The notes under the pieces were generated by a model, which was not told the DNA's origin, ran no database searches, and was given only the letters and a program-made list of their open reading frames with translations. A DNA stretch of 64,000 bases from Cupriavidus basilensis (GTDB lineage: Bacteria; Pseudomonadota; Gammaproteobacteria; Burkholderiales; Burkholderiaceae): assembly GCF_000832305.1 (NCBI RefSeq), contig NZ_CP010536.1:1736001-1800000 (forward strand), given 5' to 3'. The translations under genes and the position numbers were made by a program. This document shows positions 23,652-33,347 of the stretch, in pieces (position 1 is the stretch's first letter; every line of letters begins with the position of its first letter).

Positions 23652-25589
23652 ATGATTGATGCATACGCAATCGGCACAACGCTGAAGTTGCACGACCACA
23701 TTACGCCGCAACTGCTCAAGCTCTCGCAGGAATTCGCCAAGGTCGACAAGCTGGCGCTGCAGGTCAACAAGCGCCTGAAGACGATGGGCGCCGAGGTGGT
23801 TGGCGTGCGCAATCTCGCCGCCGCGGCGCGCCAACTAAACACGGGGCTGCGCGGCATCGCCGACCAGGCGCTGCGGGCCGAGCGCAACCTATACAGCATT
23901 CGCGGCGCCATCCCAAGCGGCGGCATTGGACTGGAAGCCGAGCTGGTGCGTGCGAACGCGCAGGCCGCTACGCTGCGAGCTCAGATCGCGGGCATGCGCG
24001 GCGCCGGCCGGGTGCCGGGCGGTGGCACCCCGATTCTGCCGGGCGCTGGCGGTGGTGGTGGTGGTGGTGGTGGTCGCCGCCCAGGCCACATCCACGGCGG
24101 CAACATGCACGTCGGCCCGAATGGCTTCGGCATTGGCGGCGTGGGCATGGGCATGGCCACCAACATGCTGGTGCCGCTGGCCGCCACCGGCGCGACGATC
24201 TATGTCGGTCACAAGTTCTACGAGGCCGCCAAAGACTACGAAATGGCCTTCGCCCGGTTCCGCACACTGAACCTGGGCGAGAAGGTCAACAAGGATGCCG
24301 ACGCGTTCGCGACAGGCACCAAGCAGTTCGGCGTCTCGATGACCGAGCGCATGACCATCCTGCGTGACATGCACGAGGTCATGGGCAGCTATGAGGAGGC
24401 GAAGGCGGTCACGCCGCTGTTCTCGCGCATGCTGGCGGCCAACAAGGGGATCTTCGGCGAGGCTGGTAACAAGTTCGACACGAAGACCTTCCAGGCGCTG
24501 GGCAAGGTCATCGAGATGCGCGGTGGCACGTCCTCCGAAGCCGAGATGTTCCGGCAGGCGGACTTCGCACAGAAGACGCTCACCGGTTCCGCTGGCCTGG
24601 TCACCCCGTCCGATCTGCTGGCCTTCATGAAAACCGGCGGCGTGGCGACGCGCCTGCTGTCGAACAAGGCTTTCTACGAGGAATCGGCGCCGCTGATCCA
24701 GGAGATGGGCGGCTCGCGGTTCGGCACGGCGCTGATGAGCGCCCACCAGAACTTGGCCATGGGCCGCGGCTCGCTGAAGTCGATGAACGAGGCCGCACGC
24801 TTGGGGATCATCGACCCCCGCATGATCGAGTACACCAAGATCGGCACGATCAAGCAGGTGCTGCCGGGTGCGCTGACCAACGACGACCTATACAACAAGT
24901 CGAAATTCGAGTGGCTCAAGCAGGTCCTGATTCCGGCCATTCGCGCCAAGGGCGTGCGCGGCAAGGATGGGCTCATCACTGGCGACGCCATCACCGATGA
25001 CCAGATCGTGAACGAGCTGAACACCCTGTTCAGCCAGCGCACGGCTAGCAATGCGTTTGCGCAGATGTTCCTGCAGCAGCACAAGATCGAGAAGAACATC
25101 GCGGTCACCGAGGGCGCGATGGGGATCAAGGAACTGGAAGATCAGTACAAGAAGTCTCCCGCCGGCGCCGAGGCGGAATTCAATGCGGCATGGACCGACT
25201 TCAAGACGGAGTTCGGCAAGAACATGCTGCCGGCTATCAGTGGAATGTTGACAACTGGCGCGAGCATCTTGCGGAAGATCGCCGACATCGGAAAGCCGAA
25301 CCAGGCCGACGTCGAGCTATATCGCGGCGCGCGATTGACTCCGTCCGCGCAGGCGCGCTTAGGGGAGGTGAGTGGCGATCAGAACGATCGTCGCGCCGCC
25401 TCTCTTGCCGATCAATCGGTATCGGCGCGCGGTGCCAGCAGCGATAAGGACATCCACTGGACCGTCAATCTGGATGGCCGCAAGGTCGCGCAGGGCGTGA
25501 CGCCCTACATCGCGGCGCAACTGGGCCTGTCGACCAACACCGGCGGCATTGACAGCCACCTGAGCCTGCCGATGCCCGGCTTGAGGTAA
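23652..25589 (+). CDS. Tail tape measure protein
   Basis: A 645-residue protein after the chaperones. It has a helical N-terminal region (LKLSQEFAKVDKLALQVNKR), a nine-Gly run near residues 133-141, a hydrophobic stretch (GVGMGMATNMLVPLAATGAT, about 164-183), then a mostly helical body. These are typical tape-measure features; the protein fixes tail length and is ejected with the DNA. It is short for the family, predicting a tail of roughly 100 nm or less. Confidence 0.82.
   Translation: MIDAYAIGTTLKLHDHITPQLLKLSQEFAKVDKLALQVNKRLKTMGAEVVGVRNLAAAARQLNTGLRGIADQALRAERNLYSIRGAIPSGGIGLEAELVRANAQAATLRAQIAGMRGAGRVPGGGTPILPGAGGGGGGGGGRRPGHIHGGNMHVGPNGFGIGGVGMGMATNMLVPLAATGATIYVGHKFYEAAKDYEMAFARFRTLNLGEKVNKDADAFATGTKQFGVSMTERMTILRDMHEVMGSYEEAKAVTPLFSRMLAANKGIFGEAGNKFDTKTFQALGKVIEMRGGTSSEAEMFRQADFAQKTLTGSAGLVTPSDLLAFMKTGGVATRLLSNKAFYEESAPLIQEMGGSRFGTALMSAHQNLAMGRGSLKSMNEAARLGIIDPRMIEYTKIGTIKQVLPGALTNDDLYNKSKFEWLKQVLIPAIRAKGVRGKDGLITGDAITDDQIVNELNTLFSQRTASNAFAQMFLQQHKIEKNIAVTEGAMGIKELEDQYKKSPAGAEAEFNAAWTDFKTEFGKNMLPAISGMLTTGASILRKIADIGKPNQADVELYRGARLTPSAQARLGEVSGDQNDRRAASLADQSVSARGASSDKDIHWTVNLDGRKVAQGVTPYIAAQLGLSTNTGGIDSHLSLPMPGLR
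24051..24074 (+). repeat. GGT triplet microsatellite in tape measure gene
   Basis: Eight consecutive GGT codons. Slippage would change the glycine number without shifting the frame, so this is a length-variable linker rather than an on/off switch. Confidence 0.85.
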
Positions 25590-25593
25590 CGCT

Positions 25594-26556
25594 ATGACTA
25601 CCCTAATCCTTGGTGATTTTGTCTTCCAGGACTTCGAGGTGCCCGAGGAGATTTCCTTCGGCGGTTCGCAGCGCCTAGCAATCAAGAAGATGGTTGGCGG
25701 CGTGCGGGACATCCAAGCCCTAGGCGCGGACCCGAAGCCGATTGCCTGGTCTGGCATCTTCATGCCGACGGAGGACGGCCAGTCGGCGCTCGATCGCGCG
25801 CGTCTGCTTGAGGCCATGCGCGACGCCGGGCTGCCTGTCGCGCTGGAACTGGACGAGATCTACAAGCTGGTCTACATCCGGGACTTCGACCCGGATTTGC
25901 GGTTCGGCAGGATTCCGTACCGGATTGCCCTTGAGGTGCTGAAGGACCTGGCCGCGCCGGTCAGCGACGACACCGCGCCGGATGCAGATGACCTGATCAA
26001 CGGCGACCTGGATGCCGCCAACGGGCTGGCCGACAGTATCGGCGACAGCGGGCTTTCTGGCCTAATGGCGAACGTCACCAGCGCGGTCGGTCAGGTTAGA
26101 AGCTTCGTGGGCGCATCGCTGAGCACCATCGCATCGGTACTGCAGCCTATCAACGCCGCTGTGCGCAGCGTGAGCTCGCTGATCGCCACGACCGATTCGG
26201 TGCTGGCCAGCGTGGGCGTGCCGGCGGGCGTGCTGCCCTCCGTGCCGCTGGCCGGGAACATCGCGCGCTTCACGGCGCAACTGAACGCGACGGCCATGCA
26301 GCTTCCGCTGGTGCAGCTGCAGGGTGTGTTGGGCCGCATGTCCACCAACCTCGCGCAGATCAATTCCAGTGGGCGCTCGATCACGGTTGGCGGTGGCAAC
26401 CTGTTCGATATCGCTTCGAAGGAATACGGTGACGCCACGGGCTGGACGCAGATCGCCCAGGCCAACAACATCACCGACCCGGAACTGCCAGGCATCACGA
26501 CTCTGATCATCCCTCCGTACAGCAGCGGCGCGGGTGGCGGCGTACTCAGTGCATAG
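25594..26556 (+). CDS. Tail/baseplate protein with C-terminal LysM domain
   Basis: A 320-residue protein between tape measure and hub. The N-terminal domain (about 1-125) begins TTLILGDFVFQDFEVPEEIS and resembles the DNA-circularisation/XkdP-type N-terminus. A low-complexity Ala/Ser/Val linker follows. The C-terminus (about 265-310) is LysM-like (GNLFDIASKEYGDATGWTQI, then ANNI) as in T4 gp53 and P2 gpX proteins that fix the tape measure to the baseplate. Confidence 0.78.
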   Translation: MTTLILGDFVFQDFEVPEEISFGGSQRLAIKKMVGGVRDIQALGADPKPIAWSGIFMPTEDGQSALDRARLLEAMRDAGLPVALELDEIYKLVYIRDFDPDLRFGRIPYRIALEVLKDLAAPVSDDTAPDADDLINGDLDAANGLADSIGDSGLSGLMANVTSAVGQVRSFVGASLSTIASVLQPINAAVRSVSSLIATTDSVLASVGVPAGVLPSVPLAGNIARFTAQLNATAMQLPLVQLQGVLGRMSTNLAQINSSGRSITVGGGNLFDIASKEYGDATGWTQIAQANNITDPELPGITTLIIPPYSSGAGGGVLSA

Positions 26557-26562
26557 CGACCC

Positions 26563-27687
26563 ATGACCTCATTCACGGAACCAACCGGGCGCCAGCCGCG
26601 CGGGGCGGTGAAGGTCAATGGCGTCCTCATCAATGGCTGGGTTGAGTTTGAGCTCGAAAACAATGCGTTCTATTCAGCCGACACGTTCCGCTGCACGTTC
26701 GCGGGCGCGTTGCTACCGCCAGACCGGGATGCCGCGTGGTTTTCCGAGCAACAGGACATGTTCGTCGAGCTCTTCATCGGCTTCCCTAGCGACCCGGTGA
26801 ACTACGGGCCGTCCGACCTGAAGAGTTGGATCTACGGGCAGGCGGACGATGTCGTGATCGACCCGGTGACTAACACCGTCACGGTGCCCGGGCGTGACCT
26901 GACGCGCGTCTTCATCGACACCAAGACCACGCAGAAATGGCCCAACCAAACAGCGTCCCAGATTGCCACGGCGCTGGCGCAAAAGCACGGGTTGACGCCG
27001 ATGGTGGAAACCACCACCACGCGGGTTGGGAAGTACTACGAAATCGACCACGTCAACCTTACCGACGAGCGGTCTGAGTGGGACATCCTGAACTACCTGG
27101 CGGACATCGAGGGGTTCCGCGTCTGGGTGCGCGGGCAGTCGCTGTATTTCCAGCCGCCCCCGGACCCGAAGACCACCGCACCGTACCGGATCGTCTACGA
27201 GGTCGCGACCGGCGCCGACGGCGTCCCGAAGGCCAACTTCGAGGCGCTCAAGATGCGGCGGGCCCTGACGGTCTCGCGCGGCATCCAGGTCAAGATCCGG
27301 TCCTGGAACAAGAAGTACGCCAAGGGCTTTGCGGTGTCCTACCCGTCGAACGTGAAGACCATCCGGGTCGGCTCGTCGGCGCTGGGCTCCGGTGCGCAGA
27401 TCTACTCGCGCACGATCCCGAACCTCACGCAGGAACAGGCGCTGCAGCGCGCCCAGAGCTGGTACCAGCAGATCGTCGCGCACGAGATGCGGCTGGAAGG
27501 GTTGGCAATGCCGGGCGACAACGACCTGGACACCACCTCGATTCTCGATTTCAGCGGGACTGGCACTGCATTCGACCAGCAGTACTTCCCCGACACCATC
27601 CACCGCTCGATGAACTTCGACGGCGGCTACGACATGACCATCACGGCGAAGAATCACTCGCCGGAATCGACGATTGCGACCATATGA
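26563..27687 (+). CDS. Baseplate hub protein (gpD/gp27-like)
   Basis: A 374-residue hub of the P2 gpD/late-control family in the broad sense. It shows VKVNGVLINGWVEFELENNA, VTVPGRDLTRVFIDTKTTQK, the WDILNYLADIEGFRVWVRG block and a final Asp-rich C-terminus. The hub forms the trimer carrying the spike. It overlaps the next gene by 4 bases. Confidence 0.82.
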   Translation: MTSFTEPTGRQPRGAVKVNGVLINGWVEFELENNAFYSADTFRCTFAGALLPPDRDAAWFSEQQDMFVELFIGFPSDPVNYGPSDLKSWIYGQADDVVIDPVTNTVTVPGRDLTRVFIDTKTTQKWPNQTASQIATALAQKHGLTPMVETTTTRVGKYYEIDHVNLTDERSEWDILNYLADIEGFRVWVRGQSLYFQPPPDPKTTAPYRIVYEVATGADGVPKANFEALKMRRALTVSRGIQVKIRSWNKKYAKGFAVSYPSNVKTIRVGSSALGSGAQIYSRTIPNLTQEQALQRAQSWYQQIVAHEMRLEGLAMPGDNDLDTTSILDFSGTGTAFDQQYFPDTIHRSMNFDGGYDMTITAKNHSPESTIATI

Positions 27688-28196
27688 GCCGAGGAGACCA
27701 CGCGCTGGCGAACGCCATCCGCCAGCAGGCCCGTATGGCGACCAACGACGTGTCGCAGCCGCGGCTGGCGACGATCAGCAGCTACGACGCGTCCAGTCAC
27801 GCGGTCAAGGTGACGCTGGAACCACGCGACCCGGGCGTGCCGCCCACCGAGTCCAACTGGATGCCGCTGGGCGCCATCGGGATCGGCAACGGCTGGGGGG
27901 TGGCTGTCGGCCCGCAGATCGGCGACCAGGTGCTGGTGGTGTTCGAGTATGGGGATTTCAGTTCGGGCACGATCGTGTCTCGGATCTTCTCGGTCGCCCA
28001 ACAGGCGATTGCGGTCCCGTCCGGGGAAATCTGGGCGGTACACGAGACAGGGAGCTTCGTGAAGCTGGTCACCAACGGCGACGTGGACATCAATGCTGCA
28101 GGGAAGATCACGGTAACCGCGGTGCAGGAGATTTCACTTACCAGCGAGACGAAGGTATCGGTCCATGCGCCGCTGATCAGCATGAACGGGGCCTGA
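27684..28196 (+). CDS. Baseplate spike protein (gpV-like)
   Basis: A 170-residue protein coupled to the hub gene. The N-terminal part is an OB-fold (RLATISSYDASSHAVKVTLE ... GPQIGDQVLVVFEYGD) and the C-terminus is a beta-helix-like repeat (GDVDINAAGKITVTAVQEIS) as in P2 gpV. The spike pierces the outer membrane after sheath contraction. Confidence 0.85.
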   Translation: MSRGDHALANAIRQQARMATNDVSQPRLATISSYDASSHAVKVTLEPRDPGVPPTESNWMPLGAIGIGNGWGVAVGPQIGDQVLVVFEYGDFSSGTIVSRIFSVAQQAIAVPSGEIWAVHETGSFVKLVTNGDVDINAAGKITVTAVQEISLTSETKVSVHAPLISMNGA

Positions 28197-28199
28197 TCC

Positions 28200-29069
28200 A
28201 TGCATTTATGCGCGAGCACGCCAATCCCCGATTTCAACAGCCTCTACAACGGCGCGTTATCGGCGATGACCTTCCCGCCCGGCTCGATCTCGATCCCCGC
28301 GCTGCCGACTCTACCGAATCCAATCTACCCAGACATCTCGAACATCAATGGCGAGATCGTGCAGCTCGTGCAGGAACTGCAGTCCTACCAGATGCTGACA
28401 ACTTTCACCGCGTTCCTGACGCCGCTGACCTCGTTCCTTGGGCTCTCGCTGTCCTCGATTCTTCCGCCGATCCCCGGCACCGCATTGACGCTGATCGACT
28501 TGCTGGCAATGAACCCCGCACCGATCTATTCGGGAATTTCTGCGGCGCTGGCGGCGCACGGGCCCAGCATTTTCCCGTACCTCAAGACGCCCATCTTCGG
28601 AAGCCTGTCGGTCCCCTCTATCGAGCTGGTGACGACGGTGAAGATGGTCGTGAAGGGCTACATGAACAACCTGCTCGACACCGTTTTCGGGCTGATTAAC
28701 CAGGTTACTGGCAATTTGCATTTGCCGGCCATGCCAGCACTGCCGACGTTGCCGACGCTGGCCCGCATCGAGGCGATGGTCATTGCCGCGTTTCCCGGCT
28801 TCGGAAGCCTCACGGCGCTGATCAACTCGGGGAACGCGTCACTGAACGCACTGCTGGGCGCCGTGGTGGTGCCCGGCTTCCCTGCATTGCCCGCGCTGCC
28901 GGTGCCGCTGATCCCGAACTACAGCAGCTACGAGCACGAGTTCAACGAGGGACTGAACGTGCTCTATTCATCGCTGGTGGCGTATCCCATGACGCTGATC
29001 ATGAGCTTCGTCACCGGAACGCTTTCGATGCTGGGCTTTAGCTTCCCGACGGTCTGCATCACCTTCTGA
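28200..29069 (+). CDS. Hypothetical baseplate-region protein, Pro/Leu-rich
   Basis: A 289-residue protein 3 bases after the spike gene. It is strikingly rich in Pro, Leu and Ala with repeated ALPTLP-type units (ISIPALPTLPNP; HLPAMPALPTLPTL; VPGFPALPALPVPLIP) between hydrophobic helices. Similar proteins occur at this point in Burkholderia myoviruses; the function is not known. The hydrophobic segments could contact membrane, or simply pack inside the baseplate. Confidence 0.65.
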   Translation: MHLCASTPIPDFNSLYNGALSAMTFPPGSISIPALPTLPNPIYPDISNINGEIVQLVQELQSYQMLTTFTAFLTPLTSFLGLSLSSILPPIPGTALTLIDLLAMNPAPIYSGISAALAAHGPSIFPYLKTPIFGSLSVPSIELVTTVKMVVKGYMNNLLDTVFGLINQVTGNLHLPAMPALPTLPTLARIEAMVIAAFPGFGSLTALINSGNASLNALLGAVVVPGFPALPALPVPLIPNYSSYEHEFNEGLNVLYSSLVAYPMTLIMSFVTGTLSMLGFSFPTVCITF

Positions 29070-29079
29070 GCCTCGCCAC

Positions 29080-29481
29080 ATGATCGATGTCTACCACTAC
29101 TACGGTAGCGACCTTTCCGCGTCGCCGTCCGGGGACTTGATGCTGGCCGACCGGCCGACCACCGGCACGCAGCGCGTCTACCGGCGCCTGCTGACCAACC
29201 CGCAGCTCAGCAACGCGGCAGGGCAGCCCATTGCGTCAGCCGACTACACATGGCACCCAACTTACGGCGCCGGCCTGCCGCGCAAGGTGGGGTTGCCGGG
29301 CGACCTGGGCGCTACGAAGGCGCTGATCCGGGGGCAGATGCTACTGGAATCGGCGGTGGCACGGCAGCCGCGCCCGAACGTGAACCTGACGGACTTCGGT
29401 GACGGCATCAGTGCAGCCATCAAGTACACCGACACGAACACCGCGGCGGTGCAGTCGGTGACGTTTGATATCAACAAGTGA
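29080..29481 (+). CDS. Baseplate wedge protein (gp25/gpW-like)
   Basis: A 133-residue protein directly before baseplate J, the usual place of the gp25/GpW wedge subunit. The middle shows the typical RVYRRLLTNP and HPTYGAGLPRKVG segments, and the end is a strand pair (AVQSVTFDINK). It connects the inner baseplate to the sheath. Confidence 0.78.
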   Translation: MIDVYHYYGSDLSASPSGDLMLADRPTTGTQRVYRRLLTNPQLSNAAGQPIASADYTWHPTYGAGLPRKVGLPGDLGATKALIRGQMLLESAVARQPRPNVNLTDFGDGISAAIKYTDTNTAAVQSVTFDINK

Positions 29482-29484
29482 GCC

Positions 29485-30609
29485 ATGGCGAATCTCAACA
29501 CTCAGTCGTTCGCGCAGATCGTCTCGAACTTCGCCACAGCGGTGCAGGGGCGGGCGTCCAAGCTGGTGGATTTCACCATCGGGTCGGTCCTGCGTGCCAT
29601 CGCGGAGGCGATGGGCGGCGTGTCCCTCTGGCTGCAGGGGCTGGCGCTGCAGGTGGGTGCGCTCACCCGTGCCGCCACGTCCAACGGAACCGATCTGGAT
29701 TCGTGGTTCGCGCAGTTTGGCTTTGCCCGGCTGCCGGCGGTAGCTGCGACCGGGCAAGAATCCTTCGCGCGCTACACGCCCACCAACCAGGCGTTGGTCC
29801 CGGTGGGGGCGACGGTCCAGACGCAGGACGGTTCAGTCCTGTACACCGTCGTCGCCGACGCCACCAACGCTGCGTACAGTGCCGCGCAAGGCGGCTACGT
29901 GCTGCCGCCCGGCCAGGCCAGCGTGAATGTGACGGTGCAGTGCACGGTAGCGGGCGCCATCGGAAACGTCTCGGCAGGCGCGGTGAACACGCTCGGCACG
30001 GCCATTTCTGGCGTCGATTACGTCACGAACGCCGCGGCCTTCCAGAATGGCGTGCCGGCAGAAAAGGACGCGCCGGCGCGCGCCCGGTTCGTGCTGTACA
30101 TCGCCAGCCTGGAGTCGGCGACGCTGCTGGCCGTCAAGAACGCCATCGCCAGCGTGGGCCTGAACATCACCGGGATCATCACCGAGAACCAGCAGTACAA
30201 CGGCTCGACCCAGAACGGCTATTTCACAGTGATTGCAGACGATGGCACCGGCTATCCGTCCTCAACAACGCTGACCAACGTCGCCAACGCGGTCGAGGCG
30301 GTGCGGCCGCTGTGTTCGACCTACGGGGTGCATGGGCCGACGATCCTCACCGCCGCCGTATCGATGGCGATCACCACCGGCACCGGATACACGCACTCTG
30401 CGGTGGCCGCGCAGGTCGCCGCCGACCTGCAGGCCTACATCAATGGGCTCGGCGATGGGGTGCAGTTGCCATGGGCGTACCTGTCCACCGTCGCATTCGA
30501 CGTGGAAGGCGTCACGAATGTCGCGAACGTGCTGCTCAACGGCGGCACCGCCGATATTGTCCCAACTCCGCAGCAGCGCGTCCTGGCTGGCGTAATTACG
30601 GTGACCTGA
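29485..30609 (+). CDS. Baseplate protein J
   Basis: A 374-residue protein of the Baseplate_J family: a long N-terminal helix (FTIGSVLRAIAEAMGGVSLW), TDLDSWFAQFGFARLPA, the beta-rich centre with GAIGNVSAGAVNTL, and EKDAPARARFVLYIASL with ESATLLAVKNAI. It forms the wedge arms that trigger sheath contraction. ATG 29485 follows the previous stop by 3 bases. Confidence 0.88.
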   Translation: MANLNTQSFAQIVSNFATAVQGRASKLVDFTIGSVLRAIAEAMGGVSLWLQGLALQVGALTRAATSNGTDLDSWFAQFGFARLPAVAATGQESFARYTPTNQALVPVGATVQTQDGSVLYTVVADATNAAYSAAQGGYVLPPGQASVNVTVQCTVAGAIGNVSAGAVNTLGTAISGVDYVTNAAAFQNGVPAEKDAPARARFVLYIASLESATLLAVKNAIASVGLNITGIITENQQYNGSTQNGYFTVIADDGTGYPSSTTLTNVANAVEAVRPLCSTYGVHGPTILTAAVSMAITTGTGYTHSAVAAQVAADLQAYINGLGDGVQLPWAYLSTVAFDVEGVTNVANVLLNGGTADIVPTPQQRVLAGVITVT

Positions 30610-30610
30610 T

Positions 30611-31294
30611 ATGGCGACTGGTGATTCCGACGACATCCTGTCGCGACTGAAGGCCTACGTGCCCCGCGGCTGGTTCGGGGGCTGGGCGCAGGCCCCCATC
30701 ATCACCGCGGTGCTGGGCGGCATCGCATCTGTTCTGGCGGTGTCCTACGCGCTGATCATGTTCTTCTGGGCGCAAACGCGCCTGCAGACCTCGACGGGCG
30801 GCTGGATCGACATCTGGGCGGCAGATTTTCTCGGAGGGACGCTGCCGCGCAAGCCGAACGAGCTCGATTCCAGCTACATCGCGCGCATCCAGGTCGCGAT
30901 CTTCCAGAAGCGGGCCACGCGGCCGGCCATGATCAGTGTGCTGACGCAGTTGACCGGGCGCGCGCCGATTATTTTCGAACCGGCCAGGCCACTCGATACC
31001 GGCTGCTTCAGCGCGCCCACGTCGCCGGGCTTCTTCGGTGTGGCGCGCTTCGGCTCGATTGCCTGCCCATTCGGCGCACTCATCACGGCGTACCGGCCAC
31101 TGGTGGCCGGGGGCTCGGCGGGCGCCGCCTACCGCAACGCTGCGGCCTGGTCCGCATTCAGCACGCCGCTTTCTCACGGCTCCTTCGGCTCGCTGTCCGA
31201 GCAAACGTCCGTGGCGACCGATGCCGACATTCTGGCGGCCATCAACGCCACGAAGCCCATCGCCACCAATATCGGCGTGCTCATCTCGAACTAA
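30611..31294 (+). CDS. Tail protein I-like baseplate protein
   Basis: A 227-residue protein after baseplate J, in the position of gpI. The N-terminal half (SRLKAYVPRGWFGGWAQAPI; GGWIDIWAADFLG; NELDSSYIARIQVAIFQKR) matches the pattern of phage_tail_I-like proteins in Burkholderiales phages. The C-terminal half is Gly/Ala-rich. Its start overlaps the J stop closely. Confidence 0.72.
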   Translation: MATGDSDDILSRLKAYVPRGWFGGWAQAPIITAVLGGIASVLAVSYALIMFFWAQTRLQTSTGGWIDIWAADFLGGTLPRKPNELDSSYIARIQVAIFQKRATRPAMISVLTQLTGRAPIIFEPARPLDTGCFSAPTSPGFFGVARFGSIACPFGALITAYRPLVAGGSAGAAYRNAAAWSAFSTPLSHGSFGSLSEQTSVATDADILAAINATKPIATNIGVLISN

Positions 31295-31315
31295 CCCTGT
31301 TCCTCTCCATCCTTC

Positions 31316-31347
31316 GAAGGGCCGCCGTGCGCGGCCCTTTCCTATTG
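31316..31347 (+). terminator. Intrinsic terminator before tail fibre gene
   Basis: The stem AGGGCCGC/GCGGCCCT with a CGTGC loop, followed by TTCCTATT, 12 bases before ATG 31359. Confidence 0.72.
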
Positions 31348-31358
31348 AGAATCCCCAT

Positions 31359-33131
31359 ATGCGACGCGTTGAAACGTATGTAGGCAGCCAGGTGTATGAG
31401 TGGTACGACTCTGCGCAGGCCCAGAGCACCATGACGGCGATTGCCAAGGTCTGCGCGGCGATCTTCGGCACCAGCGCAGTCGCCAACGGCCTTGCATGCA
31501 CCCCCACGACGCCGGCATCCATAACCGTGCAGATCGGTGCAGGCGAAATCTACCAGGCCGCGCCGCTTGAAGCGACTGCCTGCGGCACGCTGCCGGCGAA
31601 CACGACCTACAGCATCCTCAAGCAGGGCATCCAGCTCGGCACGTACACGACCGGCGCCTTTGCGCTGCCGAGCACCAGCGGCCAGTCGATCAACTACCTG
31701 ATCGAGGCGCAGTACCAGGATGCGGACATCAGCCTGGACCCGACCACGGGCACCGCGCCGGTCGTGCTGCAGTTCTACAACTCGGCCAATCCGACGCAAC
31801 CGTGGGCCGGCCCGAACAACACCGGGGCGACCAGCAACACCTTCCGCGACGGTGTGGTGGCCTACCAGGTCAAGGCGGGCGTCGCCGCGGCGACGGGGTC
31901 ACAGGTTACGCCGACGCCCGACACGGGCTGGGTCGGCTTGTGGGTGGTCACGGTGCCGTACGGCGCGGCGTCGCTGACCAGCGCGAATATTGCGGCCTAT
32001 CCGGGGGCGCCGGTACTGCCCGGCGGCGTGCTGCAGTCCGCCATCAACGGCAACCTGGTCTATGGGGGCGACAACGGCTCTGCCAACGTCGTGCAGGCCA
32101 GCTTCCCGCTGCCGTCGGCCACGCTCACGGACAATCAGCAGTTCTGGGTCAAGATCAAGGCCGCCAATACAGGGGCAACGACGTTCACGCCGAATCCTGG
32201 TGTGATCAGCCCGGCGCCGGTTGTCGGTGCGGCGCACCAGGCGCTACAAGGAAACGAGCTCGTGGCCAACGGGCGCGCATTGTTCGTCTGGCGCGCGGAC
32301 ATCAGTTCGTTTGTGTTGTTGGAATGTACCGGCGGCGCACTGCAGGTTGCTGCGGCCGCGCAACCGCAACATGCCGCCCAGCTCGGCCAGATCGGCCACG
32401 GCCAGTGCCGCCTCTCCGTCGTCAGCGGCACGTCGCTGAAGCTGGCGCCGTACAACGGCAACAACCTCGTCATCAACGGCGTGCCGCAGCAGGTCTCTGG
32501 CGCTGGCGTGACGATTGGCAACGGTGGCCTCGCCGCCTCGACGCTGTATTACGTCTACGCGTACATGAACGCCGGTGCGATGGCGCTGGAACTGTCGGCC
32601 ACGGGCCATACGACGGGCTCGACCGGCATCGAGCAGAAGACAGGCGACGCGACGCGGACACTGGTTGGGATGATCTACACCAGCGCAGCCACGCCGGGTC
32701 AATTCTCCGGCGCGCTGTGCCATAACTTCTTCAACCGTCGGATGTTGACTGGCGACAACATCACCAACGGGTCTCCGGTCAATTTCACCAATACGAGTGT
32801 CGCAGAGGTTACTGCGGCGCTCCGCGTCAGCATGCTGTGCTGGGGCGATGAAGGGTTCTCAGCCGCCTGCAGCGGGACGGCATCTGTGGCTACGTCTGGC
32901 GGCGTCGGATCGCTGGGCCTGGTCGCCGATGGGATTCAGTTCGGCAGCTACGGAAACTTCGGATTGGCGGGCAGCGCAATCTTTGCAGAGACTTTCGCCG
33001 TCACGGGGGCGAAGACGCTTACAGAAGGTCTCCACATCTTCCAACTATGGGGCGCAGTGACCTCAGGTGGTAGCGCAGCGCTAGGGGCTAGCAACGGCCA
33101 AGTCAACATGTCAGTCACCACGCGAGGTTAA
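31359..33131 (+). CDS. Tail fibre protein
   Basis: A 590-residue protein. The N-terminal part begins MRRVETYVGSQVYEWYDSAQ, a baseplate-attachment segment found in related fibres, and the rest is beta-rich and low in charge, with Gly/Thr/Ala/Ser repeats typical of trimeric fibres. No enzymatic motif is seen. It recognises the host surface; the small gene after it may help fold it. Confidence 0.75.
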   Translation: MRRVETYVGSQVYEWYDSAQAQSTMTAIAKVCAAIFGTSAVANGLACTPTTPASITVQIGAGEIYQAAPLEATACGTLPANTTYSILKQGIQLGTYTTGAFALPSTSGQSINYLIEAQYQDADISLDPTTGTAPVVLQFYNSANPTQPWAGPNNTGATSNTFRDGVVAYQVKAGVAAATGSQVTPTPDTGWVGLWVVTVPYGAASLTSANIAAYPGAPVLPGGVLQSAINGNLVYGGDNGSANVVQASFPLPSATLTDNQQFWVKIKAANTGATTFTPNPGVISPAPVVGAAHQALQGNELVANGRALFVWRADISSFVLLECTGGALQVAAAAQPQHAAQLGQIGHGQCRLSVVSGTSLKLAPYNGNNLVINGVPQQVSGAGVTIGNGGLAASTLYYVYAYMNAGAMALELSATGHTTGSTGIEQKTGDATRTLVGMIYTSAATPGQFSGALCHNFFNRRMLTGDNITNGSPVNFTNTSVAEVTAALRVSMLCWGDEGFSAACSGTASVATSGGVGSLGLVADGIQFGSYGNFGLAGSAIFAETFAVTGAKTLTEGLHIFQLWGAVTSGGSAALGASNGQVNMSVTTRG

Positions 33132-33133
33132 TC

Positions 33134-33328
33134 ATGGTAACGAGGAAGAGAATCGGATCGAACTTCTTTGCTGATCTCGTCGCGCATGGGAATCTCGTGG
33201 GCCAGCATTTCAGTTGGAGGGCCGACGGGACCATCGAATTCTTCGACGACACGCCCCAAGATGTGGTGGCCGGAGTGTTGTCGGTATACGATGCACATGT
33301 TCCGTCGGACCCTGCTGGACCAGCATAA
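33134..33328 (+). CDS. Small tail-associated protein
   Basis: A 64-residue protein 2 bases after the fibre gene, ending with the block VVAGVLSVYDAHVPSDP, which resembles the C-terminal VxAVYxAH-type segment of short tail or fibre-chaperone proteins. The function is unknown. Confidence 0.62.
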   Translation: MVTRKRIGSNFFADLVAHGNLVGQHFSWRADGTIEFFDDTPQDVVAGVLSVYDAHVPSDPAGPA

Positions 33329-33347
33329 ATGCCGGTAGAATTGGGGT

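Noticed and set aside
24051..24074. GGT repeat as a phase-variation switch
   Set aside because: Triplet slippage keeps the reading frame, so it cannot turn the gene on or off.
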